Assembly: GCA_945291235.1 (NCBI GenBank)
Contig: CALYQY010000067.1
Span: 1 to 13,052 of the forward strand
DNA: 13,052 nt
Source of the DNA: an uncultured Gilliamella sp.
Lineage (GTDB): Bacteria > Pseudomonadota > Gammaproteobacteria > Enterobacterales > Enterobacteriaceae
Direction of reading: 5' to 3'
The translations under genes were made by a program, and so were the position numbers. Each line of letters opens with the position of its first letter. The first letter of the stretch is position 1. The notes beneath the pieces were generated by a model. The model was not told the origin of the DNA. It saw nothing but the letters and a program-made list of their open reading frames with translations, and searched no databases. This document shows positions 1 to 5,933 of this stretch, piece by piece.

Positions 1-6
1 CCGCCA
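1..6 (+). tRNA. Possible 3' end of a tRNA (tRNA-Asp-like), partial
   Basis: The window opens with CCGCCA, followed after an AT-rich stretch by a strong terminator. E. coli tRNA-Asp ends in ...TTCCGCCA, with discriminator G73 plus CCA, so these six bases fit the 3' end of that acceptor stem. Six bases are not enough to prove it. The same DNA could instead be the end of a coding frame reading P-P-D-F-stop at 1-15. The bases to the left of the window would decide. Confidence 0.25.
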
Positions 7-24
7 GACTTTTAAATTAGAGCG

Positions 25-55
25 AAAGCCCAGCAGAAATGCTGGGCTTTTTTGC
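25..55 (+). terminator. Rho-independent terminator of the gene left of the window
   Basis: Perfect 11-bp stem AAAGCCCAGCA (25-35) / TGCTGGGCTTT (40-50), closed by a GAAA tetraloop (36-39) and running into a six-T tract. It ends whatever transcript enters from the left and insulates the ygjV-like gene that follows. Confidence 0.9.
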
Positions 56-78
56 ATCTTATCGTTTAAATATTTAGG

Positions 79-107
79 TTAAATGATTTACGCAAAGATC
101 GTATAAT
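79..107 (+). promoter_or_regulatory. Likely sigma-70 promoter of the ygjV-like gene
   Basis: A perfect -10 hexamer TATAAT lies at 102-107. A weak -35 match, TTAAAT (79-84), sits 17 bp upstream. The promoter comes just after the terminator at 25-55 and 28 bp before the ATG at 136, so the gene appears to be transcribed on its own with a short leader. Confidence 0.45.
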
Positions 108-135
108 TTCAATCCATTTGTCTAAGGAGTGAACG

Positions 136-696
136 ATGGATAATCTGGAGTATTTATATCAGTTTTTTGGATCTGATTTTATTCAAAAATATACAACAGT
201 TCCTCAGTTGGTTGGAATATTAGGTTATCTTGTCGGCGTAAGTGCTTTTTTACAACGTAAAGATAGCGCTTTTCGTAATCAATTAACCCTAGTCAATATC
301 ATTATGACACTGCATTTTTACCTGCTGGGTCCCGAATCTTATCCGGCTGCTATCCTAAATATAATCAACATTTTTCGAAATATTACCTCAGCATATACCA
401 AAAGCCTGTTGGCAATGTTGTTTTTTATAGCCCTAATGTGGATATTTTATTTTCTCACTACGCCCGACTGCACGCAATTTATTCACTATTTCTCTGTTAT
501 CGGTACGACACTGGTAACCATTGCGCTTTTTCGTTTTCGGCAACAGCAAATGCGCTTACTGATCTTACTCAGTAGTGCACTATGGATAATCTATAGTTTA
601 GTGATAGGTTCACTCGGTAGTCTGGCTATTGAAATCACATTTGCGGTGATTAACATCGTGACGATTATCAAATTAGCGAAAAAAACATCTGAATAA
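136..696 (+). CDS. ygjV: YgjV-family inner-membrane protein
   Basis: This is a 186-residue, very hydrophobic protein with about seven predicted membrane segments, near residues 22-39, 49-65, 68-85, 90-108, 116-133, 140-157 and 161-179. The pattern matches the E. coli YgjV family (183 aa): a glycine-rich first helix (VGILGYLVG), then FLQRKD-FRNQL, then HFYLLG, and near the C-terminus W-I-hydrophobic-GSLGS followed by an N-I-I/V end. The family's function is not established; the small multi-pass fold suggests transport, but that is a guess. The start is well supported by AAGGAG at 124-129, six bases before the ATG. The gene is flanked by a terminator on the left and a 98-bp gap on the right, so it is probably monocistronic, although no terminator separates it from rppH. 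Confidence 0.8.
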   Translation: MDNLEYLYQFFGSDFIQKYTTVPQLVGILGYLVGVSAFLQRKDSAFRNQLTLVNIIMTLHFYLLGPESYPAAILNIINIFRNITSAYTKSLLAMLFFIALMWIFYFLTTPDCTQFIHYFSVIGTTLVTIALFRFRQQQMRLLILLSSALWIIYSLVIGSLGSLAIEITFAVINIVTIIKLAKKTSE

Positions 697-794
697 CAGC
701 ATATTTATACGTTTAACATCATTTTTCTATTTATTTATTGCTGTATGTATGAAACAATTCAGCTATATAAAAAATAAATTTTTTGAGGTAGTCA

Positions 795-1367
795 GTGATC
801 GATAATGATGGCTACCGTCCAAATGTAGGAATAGTTATTTGTAACAGGTATGGCCAAGTACTTTGGGCTCGTCGTTACGGGCAAAATTCTTGGCAGTTTC
901 CTCAGGGCGGAATAAAACAAAACGAAACGCCTGAGCAGGCAATGTTTCGAGAACTTAATGAAGAGGTAGGATTATTACCAAAAGATGTAAAAATTTTGTC
1001 AGTAACTAATGGTTGGCTTCGTTATAAATTACCCAAAAGAATGATTCGTTGGGAAAATCAACCTGTTTGTATTGGACAAAAGCAGAAATGGTTTTTATTA
1101 GAGCTTATTTCTGATCCGTCGGTGATTAATCTAAACATGTCTTCTACCCCGGAATTTGATGATTGGAAATGGGTAAGCTATTGGTACCCTATTAGACAGG
1201 TTATTGCTTTTAAACGGGATGTATACCGAAAAGCAATGAAAGAATTTTGCTTATCTGTATTTACCATACAGTCTGAATCGGATTTACCTGTAGCAAATGT
1301 TTCTAAAAAGAAACGATTTAATTTCTTTGTTCATAAACGAAAAAACAAACAGCGTGTAAAAAAATGA
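795..1367 (+). CDS. rppH: RNA 5'-pyrophosphohydrolase RppH (Nudix family)
   Basis: RppH removes pyrophosphate from the 5' end of triphosphorylated or diphosphorylated RNAs, leaving a monophosphate that triggers RNase E decay. The N-terminus ([18 protein letters not shown]) is nearly identical to E. coli RppH. The Nudix box GX5EX7REUXEEXGU spans residues 38-60 with G38, E44, R52, E53, E56 and E57 all present; E53, E56 and E57 are the expected metal-binding or catalytic glutamates. The signatures WQFPQGG (33-39), CIGQKQKWF and SSTPEFD are also intact. Translation starts at a GTG with GAGG at 785-788, six bases upstream. The protein is 190 aa against about 176 in E. coli. The extra length is a lysine/arginine-rich tail (residues 170-190). 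It is the first gene of an operon with lgt, and its TGA overlaps the lgt ATG. Confidence 0.96.
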   Translation: MIDNDGYRPNVGIVICNRYGQVLWARRYGQNSWQFPQGGIKQNETPEQAMFRELNEEVGLLPKDVKILSVTNGWLRYKLPKRMIRWENQPVCIGQKQKWFLLELISDPSVINLNMSSTPEFDDWKWVSYWYPIRQVIAFKRDVYRKAMKEFCLSVFTIQSESDLPVANVSKKKRFNFFVHKRKNKQRVKK

Positions 1368-2233
1368 ATCAATATTTACAATTTCCGGATTTTAATCCAG
1401 TTGCACTTTCATTAGGTCCTATTTCTTTGCATTGGTATGGTTTGATGTATCTATTTGGCATAGTTGGTGCGCTTTTTCTGGCAAAACGCCGAGCGAGTAA
1501 ACCCGATAGTCAATGGACAGCACAACAAGTTGAAAATCTCCTTTTCTGGGGCTTTTTAGGGCTCTTTATTGGTGGAAGAGTAGGTTATGTCTTTTTCTAC
1601 AATTTCGAAGCCTTTATGCACGACCCTATAACGCTATTTAAAGTGTGGGAAGGGGGAATGTCATTTCATGGAGGCTTAATTGGCGCCATCTGCGTAATAG
1701 CAATTTTTGCTAAAAAAACGGGCAAAACGTTTATGCAAGTAGCTGATTTTGTTGCACCGTTGGTACCAATCGGATTGATGTTTGGTCGATTTGGTAATTT
1801 TATCAATGGCGAACTGTGGGGGCGTGTTACCAATTCATCCATTGGCATGTTATTTCCGACATCTGCGCATGCTGATTTTATGTTTGTGCAGTCTCACCCT
1901 GAGTGGTACTCGCTTTATTCGCAATTGAATGGTATCTTGCCAAGACATCCATCTCAACTTTACGAAATGTTTTTTGAAGGAATTGTTCTATTTATCATCT
2001 TAAATCTATTTATTCGCAAACCTCGACCAACCGGTAGTGTATCCGGTCTATTTTTGCTTTGCTATGGTGTGTTTAGATTTGTCATTGAATTCTACCGACA
2101 ACCCGATGAACAGTTGGGCTTATTTTTAAACATCATTAGTATGGGACAAATTTTATGCCTACCAATGATTTTTGGTGGTATTTTCATTCTTTTATATGCT
2201 TACAGATTTAATAAAAAGGCCATAAAACCATGA
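1364..2233 (+). CDS. lgt: Prolipoprotein diacylglyceryl transferase Lgt
   Basis: Lgt transfers diacylglycerol from phosphatidylglycerol to the lipobox cysteine of prolipoproteins in the inner membrane, the first step of lipoprotein maturation. The 289-aa length matches E. coli (291 aa), as does the sequence throughout: LHWYGLMYL (22-30), GGRVGYV (70-76), the essential HGG motif (H102-G104) and the family signature G-R-x-G-N-F-x-N-G-E-x-x-G at 141-153, with R142, N145 and E150 equivalent to E. coli R143, N146 and E151. RHPSQLYE and the late F-R-F-V-I-E-F-x-R-Q-P-D segment are present too. About seven membrane helices are expected. The ATG overlaps the rppH stop (ATGA, 1364-1367) and there is no clear Shine-Dalgarno sequence, so translation is probably coupled. 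LpoA, encoded downstream, is a predicted substrate. Confidence 0.97.
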   Translation: MNQYLQFPDFNPVALSLGPISLHWYGLMYLFGIVGALFLAKRRASKPDSQWTAQQVENLLFWGFLGLFIGGRVGYVFFYNFEAFMHDPITLFKVWEGGMSFHGGLIGAICVIAIFAKKTGKTFMQVADFVAPLVPIGLMFGRFGNFINGELWGRVTNSSIGMLFPTSAHADFMFVQSHPEWYSLYSQLNGILPRHPSQLYEMFFEGIVLFIILNLFIRKPRPTGSVSGLFLLCYGVFRFVIEFYRQPDEQLGLFLNIISMGQILCLPMIFGGIFILLYAYRFNKKAIKP

Positions 2234-3024
2234 AACAATATTTAGCACTTATGCAAAAAATTTTAGATGAAGGAACACCTAAATCAGATCGAACAGGAAC
2301 AGGGACCTTATCTATTTTTGGTCATCAGATGCGATTTAATTTACAAGATGGTTTCCCATTGGTCACCACCAAAAAATGTCATTTACGTTCAATTATCCAC
2401 GAATTGCTTTGGTTTTTAAAAGGCGATACCAATATAAAGTATTTACAAGATAACAAAGTGACCATTTGGGATGAATGGGCTGATGAAAATGGTGATTTAG
2501 GCCCTGTGTATGGCAAACAGTGGCGAGCATGGGGAGCTGCCGACGGGCGTCAAATCGATCAGATTTCGCAACTGATTGAACAAATCAAACATGACCCGGA
2601 TTCAAGAAGGATGATTGTTTCAGCCTGGAATGTGGGTGAGCTTGATCAAATGGCTTTAGCGCCTTGTCATGCTTTTTTCCAATTCTATGTGGCACAAGGT
2701 AAACTTTCTTGTCAGCTTTATCAGCGTTCATGTGACGTTTTTTTAGGTCTACCTTTTAATATTGCTAGCTATTCACTTCTTGTGCATATGATTGCACAGC
2801 AGTGTGATTTAGAAGTCGGTGATTTTGTCTGGACAGGCGGCGATACTCACCTTTACTCAAATCATATGGAGCAAACACATTTACAGTTAACTCGTGAACC
2901 AAGAGCGTTACCAAAACTGGTTATCAAACGTAAACCACCGACAATCTTCGATTATGTCTTCGAGGATTTTGACATCGTTGATTATGATCCTTATCCGGCA
3001 ATTAAAGCACCGGTTGCAGTCTAA
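2230..3024 (+). CDS. thyA: Thymidylate synthase ThyA
   Basis: ThyA methylates dUMP to dTMP using 5,10-methylene-tetrahydrofolate, producing dihydrofolate. It is a cytosolic dimer. The protein is 264 aa, exactly the E. coli length, so numbering carries over: R21 in SDRTGTGT, R126-R127 in DPDSRRM, the catalytic nucleophile C146 in [12 protein letters not shown], the [16 protein letters not shown] segment and the C-terminal APVAV that closes over the active site. The start is an ATGA overlap with the lgt stop (2230-2233), with AAGG at 2216-2219 as a ribosome site inside lgt. It is the last gene of the rppH-lgt-thyA operon. The lgt-thyA pairing is also found in E. coli. The gene shows no sign of damage. 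Confidence 0.98.
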   Translation: MKQYLALMQKILDEGTPKSDRTGTGTLSIFGHQMRFNLQDGFPLVTTKKCHLRSIIHELLWFLKGDTNIKYLQDNKVTIWDEWADENGDLGPVYGKQWRAWGAADGRQIDQISQLIEQIKHDPDSRRMIVSAWNVGELDQMALAPCHAFFQFYVAQGKLSCQLYQRSCDVFLGLPFNIASYSLLVHMIAQQCDLEVGDFVWTGGDTHLYSNHMEQTHLQLTREPRALPKLVIKRKPPTIFDYVFEDFDIVDYDPYPAIKAPVAV

Positions 3025-3100
3025 TTGTTTGTCAAGAAGTTTCAGAAATAGTATACGTTTGAGTATAAAATTAGCGCTGTTAAAGTGTTAAATTTCACAA

Positions 3101-3125
3101 TAGGGATTAATCAATTTAATCCCTA
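3101..3125. repeat. Perfect 10-bp inverted repeat downstream of thyA
   Basis: TAGGGATTAA (3101-3110) and TTAATCCCTA (3116-3125) are exact reverse complements separated by a 5-base loop. The position, about 76 bp after the thyA stop, suits a transcript-end hairpin, but no T tract follows on either strand. It may protect a 3' end or act as a weak or Rho-assisted terminator. Confidence 0.6.
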
Positions 3126-3150
3126 ACATCTGTTTCAAATCATTAGCTTT

Positions 3151-3276
3151 ATGCAAACGCCTTATCTTGATGAAGGATTAAAGCAGCCCTCGGGCATGTT
3201 ATTTTTCTGCCTCTTAAATCAAGATTTGGTATATAATAATCTACTTTGTTTAAATAATTATTTGATCTTAATATGA
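3151..3276 (+). CDS. Possible 41-codon small ORF coupled to lpxL
   Basis: An ATG at 3151 opens a 41-codon frame that stays open to a TGA at 3274-3276, overlapping the lpxL ATG at 3273 as ATGA. The second half of the product is leucine- and asparagine-rich and hydrophobic (it begins MLFFCLLNQD at its 16th residue). I recognise no family. Against it being a gene: there is no ribosome-binding site in front of either in-frame ATG (3151 or 3196), and a TATAAT that could serve lpxL lies inside it. It could be a leader peptide, a small membrane protein or chance. Confidence 0.2.
   Translation: MQTPYLDEGLKQPSGMLFFCLLNQDLVYNNLLCLNNYLILI
3232..3237 (+). promoter_or_regulatory. Possible -10 element of the lpxL promoter
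   Basis: TATAAT lies 35 bp before the lpxL ATG. No good -35 hexamer is visible at 16-18 bp upstream, so this is a -10 match only, in AT-rich DNA where such matches also arise by chance. Confidence 0.3.
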
Positions 3277-4223
3277 ATCAAAATCAGGAAATACGCCCCA
3301 TTTTTTCAAAACGTTTATTACACCCTCGTTACTGGTTAACGTGGTTTGGTATTGGTATTTTGTATCTAATCGTTTTATTGCCTTATCCAATCATTTATCA
3401 AATTGGTAAAGGTCTAGGCTTGCTTTCCATGAAATTGATAGGTAAACGTAAAGAGACCGCCAGACAAAACCTTAAGCTCTGTTTTCCTGAAAAGTCACAG
3501 CAAGAACGAGACCAAATGTTGCGTCAAAATTTTATTTCAACTGGTGTTGCTATTTTCGAAACAGGAATCGCTTGGTTTTGGTCAGATAAACGGCTAGCTA
3601 AACAATCCTCGATTGTCGGTGATTCTTATATTACCCAAATACAGCAATCGGGGCAGGGGGTACTGCTTATTGGCATCCACTTTTTAACACTTGAATTAGG
3701 TGCCCGTATTTTAGGTATGAGCCATCCGGGAGTTGGGGTCTACCGACCAAACGATAATCCGGTAATGGATTATGTTCAGCTTAAAGGACGCTTGAAATCA
3801 AATAAATATATGTTAGATCGCTATAACACCAAAGGAATGGTTCGGGCGTTAAAAAATGGCGAATTACTGTGGTACGCCCCCGATCATGACTACGGACCTA
3901 AAAATAGCGTGTTTGCGCCACTATTTTCAGTTGAAAAAGCAGCGACAACCATTGGCACGCGCATTTTAGTTAAACTCGGTCACCCGGCTATTATTCCATT
4001 TACCCCTAAACGTGAAAAAAATGGTCGTTATACCGTGTATGTTACACCGCCACTTGAAGGGTATCCGGTCGATGATGATGTTCAAGCTGCAACCTTTATG
4101 AATAAAGCTATCGAACAGGAAATTTTAAAAGCTCCCGAACAATATATGTGGTTACATCGACGATTTAAAACTCGTCCAAAAGGTGAAGCGCCGTTATACA
4201 CAGATAGTGTTCAATCTGACTAA
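3273..4223 (+). CDS. lpxL: Lipid A lauroyl acyltransferase LpxL (HtrB family)
   Basis: This inner-membrane enzyme transfers a fatty acyl chain (laurate in E. coli) from acyl-ACP to Kdo2-lipid IVA, a late step of lipid A synthesis. It has 316 residues with one N-terminal membrane anchor (about 22-45) after the LHPRYWLTW signature. The catalytic HX4E motif of the family is H136-E141 in GIHFLTLELGAR. YRPNDNP, LKSNK-MLDR, YAPDHDYGP and the near C-terminal APEQYMWLHRRFKTRP are all present. These lean towards LpxL over the cold-induced paralogue LpxP, but an EGYP segment near the C-terminus is LpxP-like, so chain-length specificity is uncertain. No Shine-Dalgarno sequence is visible ahead of the ATG; the leader is almost pure A/T. 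Its start overlaps the stop of the possible 41-codon ORF. Confidence 0.93.
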   Translation: MNQNQEIRPIFSKRLLHPRYWLTWFGIGILYLIVLLPYPIIYQIGKGLGLLSMKLIGKRKETARQNLKLCFPEKSQQERDQMLRQNFISTGVAIFETGIAWFWSDKRLAKQSSIVGDSYITQIQQSGQGVLLIGIHFLTLELGARILGMSHPGVGVYRPNDNPVMDYVQLKGRLKSNKYMLDRYNTKGMVRALKNGELLWYAPDHDYGPKNSVFAPLFSVEKAATTIGTRILVKLGHPAIIPFTPKREKNGRYTVYVTPPLEGYPVDDDVQAATFMNKAIEQEILKAPEQYMWLHRRFKTRPKGEAPLYTDSVQSD

Positions 4224-4267
4224 AACAGGTTATTTGAAATTGTTGGTTAAAAGAGTCAAAACGAAAT

Positions 4268-5350
4268 ATGCAAAAACTTAATAAAATTATTCTCTATTGC
4301 CGTTGTGGATTTGAAAAAGAGTGTGCAGCAGAAATTACCGATAAAGCCACACAGCATGAGATATACGGTTTTGCCAAAGTAAAAGATAACAGTGGTTATG
4401 TCGTGTTTGTATGCTATCAACCTGAAGATGCACAACGCTTAATTAAAACGTTATCATTTAGAACACTTATCTTTGCAAGGCAGATGTTTGTATCTGGTGA
4501 CCTACTAACAGATCTGCCAACCAACGATCGCATATCACCAATAATCGATGCACTAACCGGATGTGTCGAAAAAGCGGGCGATTTGCGGGTTGAAGTTGCT
4601 GATACCAATGAAGGTAAAGCGTTAGCGGGGTTTTGCCGTAAATTTACTGTTCCGCTCAGACAGGCTCTGAGAAATAAGCGAATTCTACTAAAAGTGCAAA
4701 ATCCTTCACGCCCGGTTATTCACTTATTATTTATCAATAACCATAGCTGTTATGTTGGCTATTCATTAAGCCAAAACAACTCGCCTTTTTATATGGGTAT
4801 TGCAAGATTGAAATTTCCGTCTGATGCGCCGTCTCGCTCAACCTTAAAATTGGAAGAAGCATTTCATATTTTTATTCCTTATGAAGAGTGGGATGAACGC
4901 TTAAAAGGCGGCTTAAATGCCGTCGACCTTGGCGCTTGCCCGGGCGGCTGGACATATCAGCTAGTTAAACGTAGTATGATGGTTTATGCCATCGATAATG
5001 GACCAATGAATGAAAAATTAATGGAAACCGGTCAAGTTAAACACTTTCGTGAGGATGGTTTTAAATTTGAACCGAAAAAACATAATATTTATTGGTTGGT
5101 CTGTGATATGGTTGAAAAACCCGCTAAAGTGACTGAGTTAATTGCAAAGTGGCTAATCAATGGTTGGTGTCGAGAAACGATCTTTAATCTCAAATTACCT
5201 ATGAAAAAGCGTTATGAAGAAGTCAAACAAAATTTAGAGCTACTACATAACCAACTGAAAAATCATCAGATTAATGTACAAATACAGGCAAAACAGCTTT
5301 ATCATGATCGCGAAGAGATCACCGTGCATGTACAAAGAATTTGGGGATAG
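4268..5350 (+). CDS. rlmM: 23S rRNA (C2498) 2'-O-methyltransferase RlmM
   Basis: RlmM uses S-adenosylmethionine to methylate the 2'-hydroxyl of C2498 in 23S rRNA, acting on rRNA before the large subunit is complete. The 360-aa protein aligns end to end with E. coli RlmM (366 aa). It opens with [17 protein letters not shown], followed by an N-terminal THUMP-type RNA-binding region, and then a Rossmann methyltransferase domain. The SAM-binding motif [10 protein letters not shown] is at 220-229. The K-D-K-E catalytic set expected of 2'-O-methyltransferases can be placed at K194, D280 (in [11 protein letters not shown]), K309 (in [14 protein letters not shown]) and E349/E350 (in [11 protein letters not shown]). 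The gene follows lpxL by 44 bp with no terminator between, so the two may be co-transcribed. The best ribosome site, AAGAG at 4251-4255, is 12 bases away and weak. Confidence 0.96.
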   Translation: MQKLNKIILYCRCGFEKECAAEITDKATQHEIYGFAKVKDNSGYVVFVCYQPEDAQRLIKTLSFRTLIFARQMFVSGDLLTDLPTNDRISPIIDALTGCVEKAGDLRVEVADTNEGKALAGFCRKFTVPLRQALRNKRILLKVQNPSRPVIHLLFINNHSCYVGYSLSQNNSPFYMGIARLKFPSDAPSRSTLKLEEAFHIFIPYEEWDERLKGGLNAVDLGACPGGWTYQLVKRSMMVYAIDNGPMNEKLMETGQVKHFREDGFKFEPKKHNIYWLVCDMVEKPAKVTELIAKWLINGWCRETIFNLKLPMKKRYEEVKQNLELLHNQLKNHQINVQIQAKQLYHDREEITVHVQRIWG

Positions 5351-5385
5351 CAAACGAATTTAATAACTTGATTATCGCTCGCTTA

Positions 5386-5402
5386 ATTAGCCATTGGCTA
5401 AT
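5386..5402. repeat. Perfect inverted repeat just after rlmM
   Basis: ATTAGCCA (5386-5393) and TGGCTAAT (5395-5402) are reverse complements with a single base between them, 36 bp beyond the rlmM stop. With so small a centre, an RNA hairpin would open the inner pairs. There is no T tract, so it is either a weak 3'-end hairpin or a dyad DNA site. Confidence 0.5.
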
Positions 5403-5424
5403 AATTGAGGTAACTGTTAAAAAG

Positions 5425-5449
5425 CGCCGATTATAATATCAATTCGGCG
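5425..5449. repeat. GC-rich 6-bp inverted repeat (hairpin) in the rlmM-lpoA gap
   Basis: CGCCGA (5425-5430) and TCGGCG (5444-5449) pair around a 13-base AT-rich loop. The GC-rich arms stand out in AT-rich surroundings. No T tract follows on the + strand. It may be part of the 3' end of the rlmM transcript. Confidence 0.45.
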
Positions 5450-5865
5450 TGATTAAAGCGAAATCTATTAACTGGTCAATTTTTAATAATTTAAACAATC
5501 GTAAACTAAATTGTTAAGAATTATTAAGATTTTGTTTGACAGTTAGTGATGTTTATTTATTCGAATTAAACAGTAGAATAATAAAAAAGTGCGCTATTGA
5601 CTAAAATTAACGCAATAATCAGGGTAAAGTGAAATATTATAGCTTTAAATTTGTGCTTAAAAAGCTTACCATTTAAACTCTATTGTATGTAATACGGCAT
5701 AGCACTATTTCCGTTAATACAATTGATTGTCAAATGACAGATTATTAATAGAAAGATATGTTTTAATCTTGAAATATTAATTGCACTGTCTTTAAAAAAA
5801 TTAATCACCGTTTTATTAAGCGCTAGAAAATAAATCCAACTAAGAGTGGCAATAAACTGGCGTCA

Positions 5866-5895
5866 TTGTCATTGATAAATAAAACTGTTTATCAA
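5866..5895 (+). promoter_or_regulatory. Candidate lpoA promoter overlapped by a dyad
   Basis: TTGTCA (5866-5871, five of six to consensus) and TATCAA (5890-5895, four of six) are 18 bp apart. This would start transcription near 5902 and give a leader of about 30 bases. The whole spacer and -10 lie within the inverted repeat at 5871-5896. The match is moderate, and other AT-rich hexamers exist upstream. Confidence 0.28.
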
Positions 5896-5896
5896 T
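5871..5896. repeat. Perfect 9-bp inverted repeat before lpoA (operator-like)
   Basis: ATTGATAAA (5871-5879) and TTTATCAAT (5888-5896) are exact reverse complements with an 8-base spacer, ending 37 bp before the chosen lpoA ATG. It could be a binding site for a dimeric regulator, or a hairpin if transcription begins upstream. The spacing between TTGAT and ATCAA is 14 bases, not the 4 of an FNR site. Confidence 0.6.
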
Positions 5897-5921
5897 AAAG
5901 AATTTTAAGATAACAAATTAC

Positions 5922-5926
5922 AAGAG
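5922..5926 (+). promoter_or_regulatory. Ribosome-binding site that selects the lpoA start
   Basis: AAGAG at 5922-5926 leaves only one base before the ATG at 5928 but seven bases before the ATG at 5934. The second ATG is therefore the likely start. It also gives a cleaner signal peptide (M-K-L-K-Q) in place of M-G-M-K. Confidence 0.6.
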
Positions 5927-5933
5927 AATGGGT

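Larger units (their letters stand above)
5351..5927. other. 577-bp AT-rich intergenic region between rlmM and lpoA
   Basis: No reading frame of convincing length was found on either strand. The candidates read were a 6-codon frame starting at ATG 5549 and several minus-strand frames of at most about 11 codons. There is no tRNA-like cloverleaf and no strong terminator. The region holds inverted repeats at 5386-5402, 5425-5449, a short TGTCA-AA-TGACA dyad at 5728-5739, and a perfect 9-bp pair at 5871-5896. A TTGACA at 5536-5541 has no good -10 at the right distance. In E. coli, lpoA is divergent from rsmI; here rsmI is absent and nothing recognisable of it remains. A small RNA or long leader cannot be excluded by eye. 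Confidence 0.6.

Noticed and set aside
764..771. TATATA/TATAAA as an rppH -10 element
   Set aside because: There is no supporting -35 at a normal distance, and the surrounding DNA is so AT-rich that such matches are expected by chance.
2894..3091. + strand frame of 65 codons overlapping the end of thyA
   Set aside because: Most of it is a shifted reading of conserved thyA sequence, and the product is low-complexity with no start signal.
5536..5564. TTGACA promoter in the long gap
   Set aside because: The -35 is perfect, but at 16-18 bp spacing there is only a poor -10 match, and it would leave a leader of more than 350 bases before lpoA.
5872..5895. FNR-type site upstream of lpoA
   Set aside because: The half-sites TTGAT and ATCAA are present but 14 bases apart, whereas FNR sites have 4 bases between them.
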